Source: Acetobacter musti (GTDB lineage: Bacteria > Pseudomonadota > Alphaproteobacteria > Acetobacterales > Acetobacteraceae). From it: a stretch of 64,000 bases of DNA. Positions 33,902-42,135 of this stretch are shown here, piece by piece. The translations under genes and the position numbers were made by a program. The stretch spans positions 235,053 to 299,052 of the forward strand of contig NZ_WOTB01000001.1 of NCBI RefSeq assembly GCF_011516835.1, read 5' to 3'. Numbering within the stretch: the stretch's first letter is position 1; every line of letters begins with the position of its first letter. The notes below the pieces were generated by a model that saw only the letters and a list, made by a program, of their open reading frames with translations, was not told where the DNA came from and searched no databases.

Positions 33902-34064
33902 GAGACGGTTTCAGAAGCTTTTTCGCGCAGTATCCTGATAAATCATAAAGAAGTTTTTGGTGAAGCTTTTTTCAAAAAGCTTCAATGACGCCGCCTTTTT
34001 GAAAAAAGGCGGCACCCAAAAACTTTTATTTTTTATCTCTTTGAGGCGTTTGAAACAGGTTCTT
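33902..34064. repeat. Interspersed repeat R1, inverted copy
   Basis: Begins GAGACGGTTTCAGAAGC and ends GCGTTTGAAACAGGTTCT, imperfect terminal inverted repeats. Hairpin order is reversed relative to most copies: GAAGCTTTT/AAAAGCTTC first, then GCCGCC/GGCGGC with CACCCAAAAACTTTT. Its right end touches the stop codon of the phosphotransacetylase-family gene. Confidence 0.82.
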
Positions 34065-35097
34065 ACTTTATATCGTGCATGATGGCCGCGATATGGTGTG
34101 CGTAGAGCGCGCCGATTGCCGCTGAGGTGAGCCGGTCCTGGACGCTGTCGGCGCGGCTGGTGAGAATGACCGGGACGCGGGCGCCGAGCACGATGCCGGC
34201 GGAGGCGGCGCCGCCCATGAAGATCAGGTTCTTGGCCAGCATGTTTCCGGCTTCGAGATCCGGGACGACGAGGATCTGCGCGCGGCCGGCGACGGGCGAG
34301 GCGATGCCTTTGATCCGGGCGGCTTCGGGGTCGATGGCGTTATCCATGGCGAGTGGGCCGTCCAGCACGCCGCCTGTGATCTGGCCGCGTTCCGCCATCT
34401 TGCACAGGCTGGCGGCGTCGACGGTGCTGGGGAGTTTGCTGTTGATGATCTCGACGGCGGAAAGGATCGCGACGCGGGGCGCGCCCAGACCGAGGCCGAC
34501 ATGGAGATCGATGGCGTTCTGGGTGATGTCCCGCTTTGTATCGAGGTCGGGAAAAATGTTGATGGCGGCGTCGGTGACGAAGAGAAGATCGTCATAACGG
34601 GGGGAGGCGAGCAGGAAGACGTGGCTGATGCGGCGCCCGGTCCGCAGGCCGCCTTCGGCGGAGACGACGGCGCGCATCAGGATGTCCGTGTGCAGGCTGC
34701 CTTTCATCACGCTCTGCACGCGTCCGTCGCGGGCCATTGCGACGGCTTTCACGGCGGCTTCCACGTCATCCGGCACGTCGACGATCTCGCTGTCCGCGAG
34801 GTCCAGACCGGCGGTTTTCGCGGTCTCCCTGATTTCGGCGGCCCGGCCGATGAGGACGGGATGAATGAGACCGTGCGCGGCGGCGGACAGGGCACCTTCG
34901 AGGGCGTGGGTCTCACGCGGCCAGACGACGGCTGTCGCCACTTTCGGGATGCCGGCTGTGCGGCTGACCAGGTTTTCGAAGACATGATGGCTCATGCCCG
35001 TCCGGACGGGTGGCGGCTCCGAGGCGTCATGAATGAACTGCTGGGCGGCGGACACCGGACTGTGCGCGGGCGGCGGTTCCGGTTTTGTCTGCTCCAT
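34063..35097 (-). CDS. Phosphate acetyl/butyryl-transferase family enzyme
   Basis: A 344-residue soluble acyltransferase of the PTA/PTB family, interconverting acyl-CoA plus phosphate and acyl-phosphate. Typical segments are ALEGALSAAAHGLIHPVLIG, MKGSLHTDILMRAV, VFLLASPRYDDLLFVTDAAINIFP, VLDGPLAMDNAI and LVVPDLEAGNMLAKNLIFMGGA. The last two favour the butyryltransferase-like branch found in enoyl-CoA hydratase/PTA fusions, but no hydratase domain is present here. GGAG lies ten bases before the ATG. No acetate or butyrate kinase gene is adjacent, so its partner must be elsewhere. Its stop codon abuts an R1 repeat. Confidence 0.88.
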   Translation of the reverse strand: MEQTKPEPPPAHSPVSAAQQFIHDASEPPPVRTGMSHHVFENLVSRTAGIPKVATAVVWPRETHALEGALSAAAHGLIHPVLIGRAAEIRETAKTAGLDLADSEIVDVPDDVEAAVKAVAMARDGRVQSVMKGSLHTDILMRAVVSAEGGLRTGRRISHVFLLASPRYDDLLFVTDAAINIFPDLDTKRDITQNAIDLHVGLGLGAPRVAILSAVEIINSKLPSTVDAASLCKMAERGQITGGVLDGPLAMDNAIDPEAARIKGIASPVAGRAQILVVPDLEAGNMLAKNLIFMGGAASAGIVLGARVPVILTSRADSVQDRLTSAAIGALYAHHIAAIMHDIK

Positions 35098-35443
35098 GAC
35101 GGGATGGCTCCGTTTTCTGCCTCAGAGATTTGCTGGAGGGTGAGTATAGACGGAACTGTCCGTGCGGCGAGCGCCGGGGTCCGGTGGTCACGGTAATCTG
35201 ACAGGGGCGGGTCTGTGATCGTCCGGGTCATCGTCCGGGACGGGCTGCCTTTGTTTCAGGCGGTGTCATGGTTCATTGTGAGGCTGGCGGGGCAGGTCCG
35301 GCGGGCAACCGGAAGAGCCTGCGTTCCGGCGGGACGGTGCGCCTGGATGGCGGTGCATCGGCGTGGCGCCGGGGTATGACATCCGGGTCATGACACCGGA
35401 GGCGTGCCATAGAGGGCGTGCCAGAGGGGAACAGGAGGGCGGA
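35098..35443. other. Divergent intergenic region, no gene seen
   Basis: Separates the phosphotransacetylase-family gene (minus) from the DUF1275 gene (plus). GC-rich throughout with no repeat copy. AGGAGG at 35433-35438 is the ribosome site that decides the start of the downstream gene. Confidence 0.4.
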
Positions 35444-36208
35444 GTGCTCGTTCATGAAGGGGCCGAACGGAACGCGGTGATCGATCGCCGTCTCGGCTGT
35501 TCGCTTGCCGCGATTGCCGGGGCGGTCAATGCCGCGGGCTTTCTGGAGGTTGGTTATTATTCCGCCAACATGACCGGCAATGTGTCCGCTCTGGCGACGG
35601 GGCTGCATGAGGGGCGTTTCGGTCTGGTGGCGTCCTGTCTTGGCCTGATCGGCGCCTTTGTGGCGGGTGCGGTGCTGTCCACCGTGCTGGTCAATGCCGG
35701 GCGCAGGCGGGGTCTGCCGTCCATTTACGCCTGGAGCATTCTGCTGGAGGCCTGTCTGCTTGGCGCGCTGGGGCTGGTGGATATGCTGCTGCCGGCGACG
35801 CCGCGCGGGCCGGCGCTGGCTTATGGGCTGAGCTTTCTGATGGGGCTGCAGAACGCCACGGTCACGCGCATATCGGGGGCGCGGGTGCGGACGACGCACA
35901 TGACGGGGATGCTGACCGATGTGGGGATCGAACTGGCGGACTGGTTCGATTCCTTTGTCCATCGCGTCGATGCGGGGTCGCTTGCGCGGACACGGGAGCG
36001 GCTGTGGCTGCATGGTGCGATCGTTGTGTCTTTCACGACCGGCGGCATCGTCGGTGCGTTTCTCTACGGATGGTGGTCGGCCTTTTTTCTGTTGCTGCTC
36101 GCGGTGCTGCTGGTCTGTCTGTCGCTTCCGGGGGCGCTCCGGCATAGCGGGATGCGGGCGTCCGGTGCGGCGGTTTCCGGCGATCCGGACACGGGGGAGA
36201 AGGTCTGA
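35444..36208 (+). CDS. DUF1275 / YoaK-family membrane protein
   Basis: A 254-residue membrane protein with about six hydrophobic segments and the family hallmarks LAAIAGAVNAAGFLEVGYYSANMTGNVS, LSFLMGLQNATVTRISGARVRTTHMTGMLTDVG. GTG 35444 follows a perfect AGGAGG by five bases, so the 27-residue longer frame is rejected. It is longer than the copy coupled to oxalate decarboxylase and closer to the canonical DUF1275 pattern. Function unknown; it stands alone. Confidence 0.85.
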   Translation: MLVHEGAERNAVIDRRLGCSLAAIAGAVNAAGFLEVGYYSANMTGNVSALATGLHEGRFGLVASCLGLIGAFVAGAVLSTVLVNAGRRRGLPSIYAWSILLEACLLGALGLVDMLLPATPRGPALAYGLSFLMGLQNATVTRISGARVRTTHMTGMLTDVGIELADWFDSFVHRVDAGSLARTRERLWLHGAIVVSFTTGGIVGAFLYGWWSAFFLLLLAVLLVCLSLPGALRHSGMRASGAAVSGDPDTGEKV

Positions 36209-36314
36209 GGTAAGGCCCCTCTGGTGTCATGCTGCCGGCGGGTGACGTGATGGTCTCGCGTGGTGTGAGGCTTTATGAGGATGCCGGAAACGGAAGGGCG
36301 GGTGTGTCTTCGGG

Positions 36315-37646
36315 ATGGTTGCCGGGCTGCGGGTGGAGGAACTGGACTGGGTGGCGCCCGGGCGTGCGCTTGCGGCGTTCGCAGGAGAGCCGTGGGTAGC
36401 GTTTCTCGACAGTGGCGGAGATGCGGCGGGGGAGCGGGCGCGGTGGTCGTTTCTGTGTCCGTGGCCGGTGGAGACGCTGCTGTGCCGGGGCGGGGCGGTG
36501 TGGCGGAACGGGGAGGCGGTTCCGGGGGATGTGTGGGGGCATCTGCGGGACATGCGGCGATCGGAACGGAGCGGGGCTCCGGATGGGCCGTTTTCGGGTG
36601 GGGTGATCGGGCTGGCGTCTTATGAGGCGGGGATGCGGCTGGAGGGAGTGGTCTCGCGGCACCTGGTAGCGGGGCCGGAGGCTGTGGCGGCCTCTTATGA
36701 GGAGGCGCTGGTTTTCGACCGGCTGGAGCGCAGGCTCTGGTGGGTGAGCGGGCGTGGGCTTGCGGCGCCGGATCTGCGGGGCGTGGGTGGAGCAGGCGCG
36801 GCTGTGCCGGAGGTTGTGTTCCGGCCGGATATGGAGCGTGGCGCCTGGCTTGAGGCGGTGCGGGAGGTGATCCGGTTTATTGAGGCGGGGGATATTTTTC
36901 AGGCCAATCTGACGATGCGCTGGCGTGCGGCTGTGCCGGGCGGGTTTGATGAGGGGGCGGCTTATCGGGCGTTGCGGCGGGGGTCGCCGGCGCCGTTCGG
37001 GGCGTATCTGCGGACGCCGGGGTTTTCTCTGCTGAGCGCGTCGGTGGAGCGGTTTGTCTCGATGTCGGCGGAGGGGGGGGTCGAGACGCGGCCGATCAAG
37101 GGGACGGCGCCTCCCGGGAACGATGAACGCGAGGCGGCGGCGTTTGTGGCGGCTCTTGCTGCGGATGAGAAAGAGAATGCCGAGAACCTGATGATTACGG
37201 ATCTGATGCGCAACGATATCGGGCGTGTGTGCGAGATCGGGTCGGTTTCGGTGCCGCAGTTATGTGCGGTGGAGCGGTTTACGCATCTGCATCATCTTGT
37301 GTCCTGTGTGCGGGGGAGGCTGCGGGGCGGGCTGGATGCGGTGGATCTGCTGCGGGCGACGCTGCCGCCGGGATCGGTGACGGGGGCGCCGAAACGGCGG
37401 GCGATGGAGATTATCGATGCGGTCGAGGGATCGGCGCGGGGGGCGTATTGCGGGAGCGTGTTCCGGATCGGGCGGGACGGGGCGCTGGACAGTTCGGTGG
37501 TGATCCGCAGCATTGCGCGGGCGGGCGACCGGCTGGAGATCGGGGCCGGGGGCGGGATTACGTTTCTCTCTGACCCGGAGCGGGAATATGACGAGATGAT
37601 GCTGAAGGTTGCGCCGCTGCTGAGGGTGTTCGGGGGCGGAAGCTGA
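36315..37646 (+). CDS. pabB: Aminodeoxychorismate synthase component I
   Basis: A 443-residue chorismate-utilising enzyme, making 4-amino-4-deoxychorismate for folate. The C-terminal chorismate-binding domain is complete: GDIFQANLTMRW, the catalytic-lysine motif RPIKGTAPPG (the PIKGT form marks PabB rather than anthranilate synthase TrpE), ENLMITDLMRNDIG, FTHLHHLVSCV, PGSVTGAPKRRAMEII and GAYCGSVFRIG. The glutaminase subunit PabA is not fused or adjacent. A class-IV aminotransferase that could be the lyase PabC is encoded 3.4 kb downstream. The ATG has only a weak ribosome site. Confidence 0.92.
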   Translation: MVAGLRVEELDWVAPGRALAAFAGEPWVAFLDSGGDAAGERARWSFLCPWPVETLLCRGGAVWRNGEAVPGDVWGHLRDMRRSERSGAPDGPFSGGVIGLASYEAGMRLEGVVSRHLVAGPEAVAASYEEALVFDRLERRLWWVSGRGLAAPDLRGVGGAGAAVPEVVFRPDMERGAWLEAVREVIRFIEAGDIFQANLTMRWRAAVPGGFDEGAAYRALRRGSPAPFGAYLRTPGFSLLSASVERFVSMSAEGGVETRPIKGTAPPGNDEREAAAFVAALAADEKENAENLMITDLMRNDIGRVCEIGSVSVPQLCAVERFTHLHHLVSCVRGRLRGGLDAVDLLRATLPPGSVTGAPKRRAMEIIDAVEGSARGAYCGSVFRIGRDGALDSSVVIRSIARAGDRLEIGAGGGITFLSDPEREYDEMMLKVAPLLRVFGGGS

Positions 37647-37705
37647 GTTTTCGTGTTGCTGATAAATGCGATAGGGTAACAATCTGGCGGATCAGGATTA
37701 TTCAG

Positions 37706-38467
37706 ATGACATTACGATTTCCGGTGTTTGTGCTGACGGCCGGTTTGTTTCTGGGAGGTGTTGTTCAGGGGAATGTTGCTCTGGCGCAGGAGAGTAATGT
37801 GGCGAAGGTTTTTCGGGTGACGCCGGTGCGTCCTGTTGCGGAGCTGATGAAGGAGGCGCTTGCGGCTGAGCCGCCGGTGCAGAAGGAAGGGCTGCGGGTG
37901 CCGGATCTTGTCGATCTGGCGTCGCTGTCGCCGGATTTCCGGTTTGATGTGCGGTATGCGACGACGCGGAATTTTCTGGGCACACCGGTTTATTCGTCTT
38001 CGCATGCGTTTCTGGAGCGGCCGGCGGCTGAGGCGCTGGTGCGGGTGCTCGGGGCGTTGCGGGCGCAGGGGTATGGGCTGCTGATCTATGATGCGTACCG
38101 GCCCTGGTATGTGACGAAGCTGTTCTGGGACGCGACGCCGGCGGACAAGCATCATTATGTGGCGAATCCTCAGCCGGGATCGATGCATAATCGTGGATGC
38201 GCGGTTGATCTGACGCTTTACGATCTGCGGACCGGGGAGCCTGTGTCGATGCCCAGCGGGTATGACGAGATGACAGAGCGGGCCTGGTCCGACTATCCGG
38301 GTGGGACGCCGGCTGAGCGGGCGGCGCGGGAGGTTCTGAAAAAGGCCATGATGGCGGAAGGATTTCTGCTGATTCCTGAGGAGTGGTGGCATTTCGATTA
38401 TAAGGACTGGGCGCTGTATCCGGTTCAGAATGTGCGGTTTGAGGAGATTGGAAAGTCATCGGGCTGA
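37706..38467 (+). CDS. D-alanyl-D-alanine dipeptidase, VanX/DdpX-type
   Basis: A 253-residue exported zinc dipeptidase of the M15D family. It has a signal peptide (LRFPVFVLTAGLFLGGVVQG, cut near ALA-QES), the active-site Arg segment YDAYRPW, the zinc motif SMHNRGCAVDLTL (SxHxxGxAxD) and the catalytic Glu plus last His in PEEWWHFDY. Exported location suggests a role in salvage or turnover of cell-wall D-Ala-D-Ala in the periplasm, not glycopeptide resistance. AGGA precedes the ATG by eight bases. It follows pabB but with a 59-base gap. Confidence 0.9.
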   Translation: MTLRFPVFVLTAGLFLGGVVQGNVALAQESNVAKVFRVTPVRPVAELMKEALAAEPPVQKEGLRVPDLVDLASLSPDFRFDVRYATTRNFLGTPVYSSSHAFLERPAAEALVRVLGALRAQGYGLLIYDAYRPWYVTKLFWDATPADKHHYVANPQPGSMHNRGCAVDLTLYDLRTGEPVSMPSGYDEMTERAWSDYPGGTPAERAAREVLKKAMMAEGFLLIPEEWWHFDYKDWALYPVQNVRFEEIGKSSG

Positions 38468-38488
38468 GCGGGAGTTTTCTCCGGCGGA

Positions 38489-38935
38489 TCAGGTCCGGCT
38501 GATGAGGATGACGCCGGCGATGGCCATGAGGCTGCCGGCGATGCGGGGCCATGAGGCGCGGTGCTGTTCGAGGCCGAGCAGGCCGAAATGGTCGAGTGCG
38601 ACGGAGAGGATGACGGCGCAGACGAGTACGGTGACGGTGAAGCTGGCGGAGCCGATCTGTCTTGTGGCGAGTGTGGCGCAGAGGGCGAAAGTGGCGTTGA
38701 GGGCGCCGCCGGTCCAGGCCCACCAGGGGACTTTCGCGAGGCGGGCGGTGACGGGGGCGGAGCCGGCGTGTGGGAAGAAGGGAAGCGCGCAGGCGAGTGT
38801 GGCGATGGCGGTGGCGTAGAGCACGATGAGGGCGAGGGCCGGTCCGGCGGCTTTGCTGAAGCCGGAATTCGCGGCGGACTGGAGCGGGTTGGTCAGTCCG
38901 GCGAGGATGGCGAGGAGGAACCAGCCGGCTTTCAT
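38489..38935 (-). CDS. DMT-superfamily small transporter (YdcZ/DUF606 family)
   Basis: About 148 residues with five hydrophobic helices (GWFLLAILAGLTNPLQSAANS, LALIVLYATAIATLACALPF, WWAWTGGALNATFALCATLA, ASFTVTVLVCAVILSVALDHFG, IAGSLMAIAGVILIS). This is the single-domain DUF606 form, which usually works as a dimer or pair. ATG 38959 is an alternative start with eight more polar residues; neither has a clear ribosome site. Convergent with the dipeptidase gene. Substrate unknown. Confidence 0.8.
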   Translation of the reverse strand: MKAGWFLLAILAGLTNPLQSAANSGFSKAAGPALALIVLYATAIATLACALPFFPHAGSAPVTARLAKVPWWAWTGGALNATFALCATLATRQIGSASFTVTVLVCAVILSVALDHFGLLGLEQHRASWPRIAGSLMAIAGVILISRT

Positions 38936-39014
38936 GGGGGGACTTTCATCGTGAGGCATTGCGAGGTTTTTTATGGCGTCAGTATGTTTTGAAAATGCAG
39001 GTGCGGTGGTTTTT

Positions 39015-39072
39015 CGGGGCTTTGCCCCGAACCCCACAAAGGGACGTGGTCCCTTTGATCCCGGTTTGTTAA
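39015..39072. repeat. Interspersed repeat R2, copy 3
   Basis: GGGGCTTTGCCCCGAACCCC, then CACAAAGGGACGTGGTCCCTTTG (two hairpins: GGGGC/GCCCC and AAAGGGAC/GTCCCTTT) and ATCCCGGTTTGTTAA. It is the best-preserved copy and lies just upstream of an R1 element. Confidence 0.8.
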
Positions 39073-39112
39073 AATATTAGGGACTGTGATCTCTTTCGGG
39101 ATGCGGTTTCTG

Positions 39113-39363
39113 AGAGACTGTTCCGGAAAGCCTGAAATGCACAGAAGGTTTCATAATAAACTGATGATACTGTGTTTTTTACGTCCCGAACCTCTGCTCG
39201 TCTCAGCCAGATTCAAAAGGCACACCACGACAAATCTTTGATAAAGTAATAAAAGTTTTTGGGTGCCGCCTTTTTTCAAAAAGGCAGCGTCTTCTGAAGC
39301 TTTTTGAAAAAAGCTTCACCAGAAACTTTTTTGTAATTTACAGCAGGCTTTTGAAAACAGTCC
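39113..39363. repeat. Interspersed repeat R1, full-length copy
   Basis: Starts AGAGACTGTTCCGGAAAGCCTG, contains the CTGATGATACTGTG and CCCGAACCTCTGCTCG block and both hairpins, and ends TTTGAAAACAGTCC immediately before the stop codon of the oxidoreductase gene. Together with the R2 copy it occupies the whole gap between two minus-strand genes. Confidence 0.85.
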
Positions 39364-40587
39364 CTAAGAGACGGTTTTCGGGGTGAGGCCGCGGGCGCGC
39401 AGGGCGGTGTCGGTGCGGACGGGGCGGCCGGTGCGGGCGGATTCATAGAGGGCGGTCATGAGGATCTGGTCGCGGATGCCCTCGCTGCCCGGGGTGCGGG
39501 GTTCGCGATTGTTTCTGATACAGTCGGCGAAGTGATCGATTTCGAGAGCGAACTGATTGCCGGCGTCGATGCGCCATTCGCTGACGGATTCATGGTCGCC
39601 GTCGCGGCGGGCGACGAAAAGGCGCTGGCCCTGATAGGCGAAGGCGTTTTCCAGACTGATCCAGCCGTTTTCCAGGCGGACGCGCATGTCCTTGCTTTCG
39701 TGGGCGCCGTAACTGGTGGCGCAGTTGGCGATGGCGCCGGAGGGGAAGCGGAGCATGAAGGCGGTGGTTTCGTCGATATCGGTATAGCGTGAATCTCCGG
39801 TGGGGCTGAAGGTCCAGGCGAAGACTTCCTCGGGGTCCTCGCCGATGACGTTGCGGGCGCCGTTGAGGCAGTAGAGGCCGATATCGGGGAGGGAGCCGCC
39901 GCCGGCCATGCCGGGTTTCATGCGCCACTGATCGGCGGGACCCTGCATCTGGGTGTTGGTGGCCTCGATGAGACGGGGTTTGCCGAGCTGGCCGCCCTGG
40001 GTGAGATCGATGACGGCGCGGTTGTATTTTTCGTACTGGCAGCGATAGGCGATCATCAGTTTCACGCCGGCCTCGCGGCAGAGCGTGTCCATGAGGATGG
40101 CGTCTTCGAGTGTGTTTGACATGGGTTTTTCGCACAGGACCGGTTTTCCCGTTGCGACGACGGCGGCGAGATGTTCGGGGTGCAGGCCGTTCGGGGTGAC
40201 GATGTAGACGGCGTCGATCTCCGGGTTGTCGGCGATGCGGCGGATGCTGCTGTAGTCGTAGATGGCGTGATCGGGGATACCGTACTGTTTCGCGACGGCG
40301 CGGGCCTTGTCCGGATGTCCTGATATCAGGGCGGTGGGTTTGCTGTGCAGGGTTTCGGCGAAGGCGGGAAGGATTTCGCCGAGCGCGAGGCGGCCGAGGC
40401 CCATGATGGCGAAACCGGTTCGCTGATCGGGTGGCGTGAAGGCCGGCGGGTCCTGTTGCGGCAGGTCGGCGGCGCCGCGCCAGTTTTCGAAGACGACATG
40501 ATCGTTTTCGACTTTTCCGATGTCGAGAGCGGTCGGGGGCGAAGACCGGACAGGCGCGGGGAGGGTATGGGAGCGGGTGCGGGGCAT
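39364..40587 (-). CDS. Gfo/Idh/MocA oxidoreductase, glucose-fructose-oxidoreductase-like
   Basis: A 407-residue NAD(P)-dependent sugar oxidoreductase. After a 55-residue non-conserved N-terminus comes the Rossmann fold (GFAIMGLGRLALGEILPAF), the family motif VLCEKPMSN, then LMIAYRCQYEKYNRAV and the catalytic region GGGSLPDIGLYCLNGAR. The C-terminal EARTGRPV-like segment (ESARTGRPVRTD) is also that of Zymomonas GFOR. Unlike that enzyme there is no Tat signal, so the protein is cytoplasmic as encoded. GGAGG lies six bases before the ATG. The true substrate may be another sugar or polyol. Confidence 0.88.
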   Translation of the reverse strand: MPRTRSHTLPAPVRSSPPTALDIGKVENDHVVFENWRGAADLPQQDPPAFTPPDQRTGFAIMGLGRLALGEILPAFAETLHSKPTALISGHPDKARAVAKQYGIPDHAIYDYSSIRRIADNPEIDAVYIVTPNGLHPEHLAAVVATGKPVLCEKPMSNTLEDAILMDTLCREAGVKLMIAYRCQYEKYNRAVIDLTQGGQLGKPRLIEATNTQMQGPADQWRMKPGMAGGGSLPDIGLYCLNGARNVIGEDPEEVFAWTFSPTGDSRYTDIDETTAFMLRFPSGAIANCATSYGAHESKDMRVRLENGWISLENAFAYQGQRLFVARRDGDHESVSEWRIDAGNQFALEIDHFADCIRNNREPRTPGSEGIRDQILMTALYESARTGRPVRTDTALRARGLTPKTVS

Positions 40588-41088
40588 GCGGCGGTCCTCC
40601 GGTTTCCGGGTTTGCGGGTCATGGGGAAGGAAACGTCGCGGGGGTGAGGAAGTCGCAGGAATTTTTTGTGACTGTCCTGACGGGCGAGGCGCGGTATCCG
40701 GATTTCTGTCCGGAAACGGGGCGGGAGCGTGGCGGGAGGCGTCGGCTTTCCGGATGCGGTATTGCCCGGTGGATCGGGGTCTGCGGGAGTGGGAGTCCGG
40801 CCGGGTGCGGGCGGAGAGAGCGGCTCCGGCAGGGTCGGAGGGACCGGCTGAAGATCGTGTTTTTTGGAATGGTTTGTCGGGGAGTACGGTAACCGGCGCA
40901 GGTCATCGGTTGTGTCGGCGATCGGAGTGGGCGCGGGTCGCGGCGGCCAGATAATTATGCCCGGTAATTATAGTCAGTAATCATGAGTGGTCGTCGGGCC
41001 GGTAATCGTCGTCGGTAATCGCGGACGGTGGTCGTGGCCGGAAATCGGGGTGTCTGGTGGTGCGGAAAATGTTTGAGGAGGGTGTGTG
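40588..41088. other. Intergenic region with short GGTAATCG-type repeats
   Basis: No gene is supported. Between about 40950 and 41045 short imperfect repeats around GGTAAT(T/C) occur (GGTAATTATAG, GGTAATCGTCG, GGTAATCGCGG). A hairpin-like CCGGATTTCTGTCCGG lies near 40700. GAGGAGGG at 41075-41082 is the ribosome site of the next gene. Confidence 0.4.
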
Positions 41089-41886
41089 ATGGGGATGGTG
41101 TGGCTGGACGGGCGGCTGATGCCGGCCGGAGAGGCGCGGATCGATCCGGCGGATCGCGGGTTTCTGCTGGGGGATGGTCTGTTTGAGACGATGTGGCTGG
41201 CGCATGGGGCGGTGCCGCGGCTGGACCGGCATCTGGCGCGGCTGGCGGAGGGGTGCGCGGTTCTGATGCTGCCCTGTCCCGATCCGTCGATGCTGCGGGA
41301 GGCGGTGGAGGAGCTGGTGGAGGCGTCGGGGATGCGGGACGGGTCTTTGCGGCTGACGGTAACGAGGGGTTGCGGGCCGCGCGGGGTGATGCCGCCGGCG
41401 GAAGTGCGGCCGACGGTGCTGCTGACCTGTGCGCCGCCAGCCGCCAGGCGGGGTGCGGTGCGGCTGGGGGTGAGCCGGTATGTGCGGGACGGGGCGTCGC
41501 CTCTGTCGCGGGTGAAGTCTCTGAACTATCTGCCGTCGGTGATGGCGCGGATGGAGGCGGCGGCGGCGGGGTTTGATGACGCGCTGCTGCCTGGGGCGGG
41601 CGGCGTGGTGGCTGAGACGAGCGCGGCGAATCTCGTGGTTCTGCTGGACGGGATGGTGCTGACGCCGCCGGTTTCCGACGGGGCGCTGCCGGGGACGTCG
41701 CGGGCGGTTCTGCTGGAGGCGGGGTTCTGTGTGGAGGGAAGTGTGCCTCTGGCGCGGCTTGCCGATGTGCGGGCGGCGTGGCTGGTCTCGGCGTTGTCGG
41801 TGGTGCCGGTGGCGGCGATCGGCGGGCGGGCTCTCGCCGGGGATGGCGGCCAGGAAATGGTGATGCGGGCGCTGCTGTTCGGGTGA
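41089..41886 (+). CDS. Class-IV PLP aminotransferase / aminodeoxychorismate lyase-like
   Basis: A 265-residue fold-type IV PLP enzyme. Signatures are the opening VWLDGRLMPAGEARIDPADRGFLLGDGLFETM, Arg in PRLDRHLARL, the catalytic lysine in RVKSLNYLPSVMARMEA and the cofactor-binding VAETSAANLVVLLDG, with LPGTSRAVLLE. The short length and LGDGLFETM favour PabC (4-amino-4-deoxychorismate lyase) or D-amino-acid transaminase over branched-chain aminotransferase. A pabB gene 3.4 kb upstream supports PabC, though they are not in one operon. ATG 41089 follows GAGGAGGG. Confidence 0.8.
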   Translation: MGMVWLDGRLMPAGEARIDPADRGFLLGDGLFETMWLAHGAVPRLDRHLARLAEGCAVLMLPCPDPSMLREAVEELVEASGMRDGSLRLTVTRGCGPRGVMPPAEVRPTVLLTCAPPAARRGAVRLGVSRYVRDGASPLSRVKSLNYLPSVMARMEAAAAGFDDALLPGAGGVVAETSAANLVVLLDGMVLTPPVSDGALPGTSRAVLLEAGFCVEGSVPLARLADVRAAWLVSALSVVPVAAIGGRALAGDGGQEMVMRALLFG

Positions 41887-41915
41887 TGGGTGCGGCTGTT
41901 GTCCGGTGGATTCCG

Positions 41916-42135
41916 GAGACTGTTTCAGAGGTCGGGCAGGAGCAAAAATATTCCTGAATGGATTGATTGTGTTTGTTTTTAAGTCCCGGTCATCTGTTCG
42001 CCCCGGCCAGAATCGGGAGAGCGCCCGACGATAAACTGCTGATAAAAAAGAAAGTTTTTGGGTGCCGCTTTTTTTCAAAAAGGCGTCGTTCTCTGAAGCT
42101 TTTTGAAAAAAGCTTCACCAGAAACTTTTTTATTT
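41916..42135. repeat. Interspersed repeat R1, copy ending in the LysR gene
   Basis: Starts GAGACTGTTTCAGAGG, includes CCCGGTCATCTGTTCGCC, a decayed GTGCCGCTTT/AAAGGCGTC hairpin and an intact GAAGCTTTTT/AAAAAGCTTC hairpin with CCAGAAACTTTTTTAT. The usual right end (GGTTTCACGGG-like) is present as GAGGGTTCACGGG and is read as the last codons and stop of the LysR gene. Confidence 0.78.

Noticed and set aside
37706..38467. Vancomycin-resistance cassette
   Set aside because: VanX-type dipeptidase stands alone without vanH/vanA or a two-component system and has a signal peptide, so cell-wall turnover is likelier.
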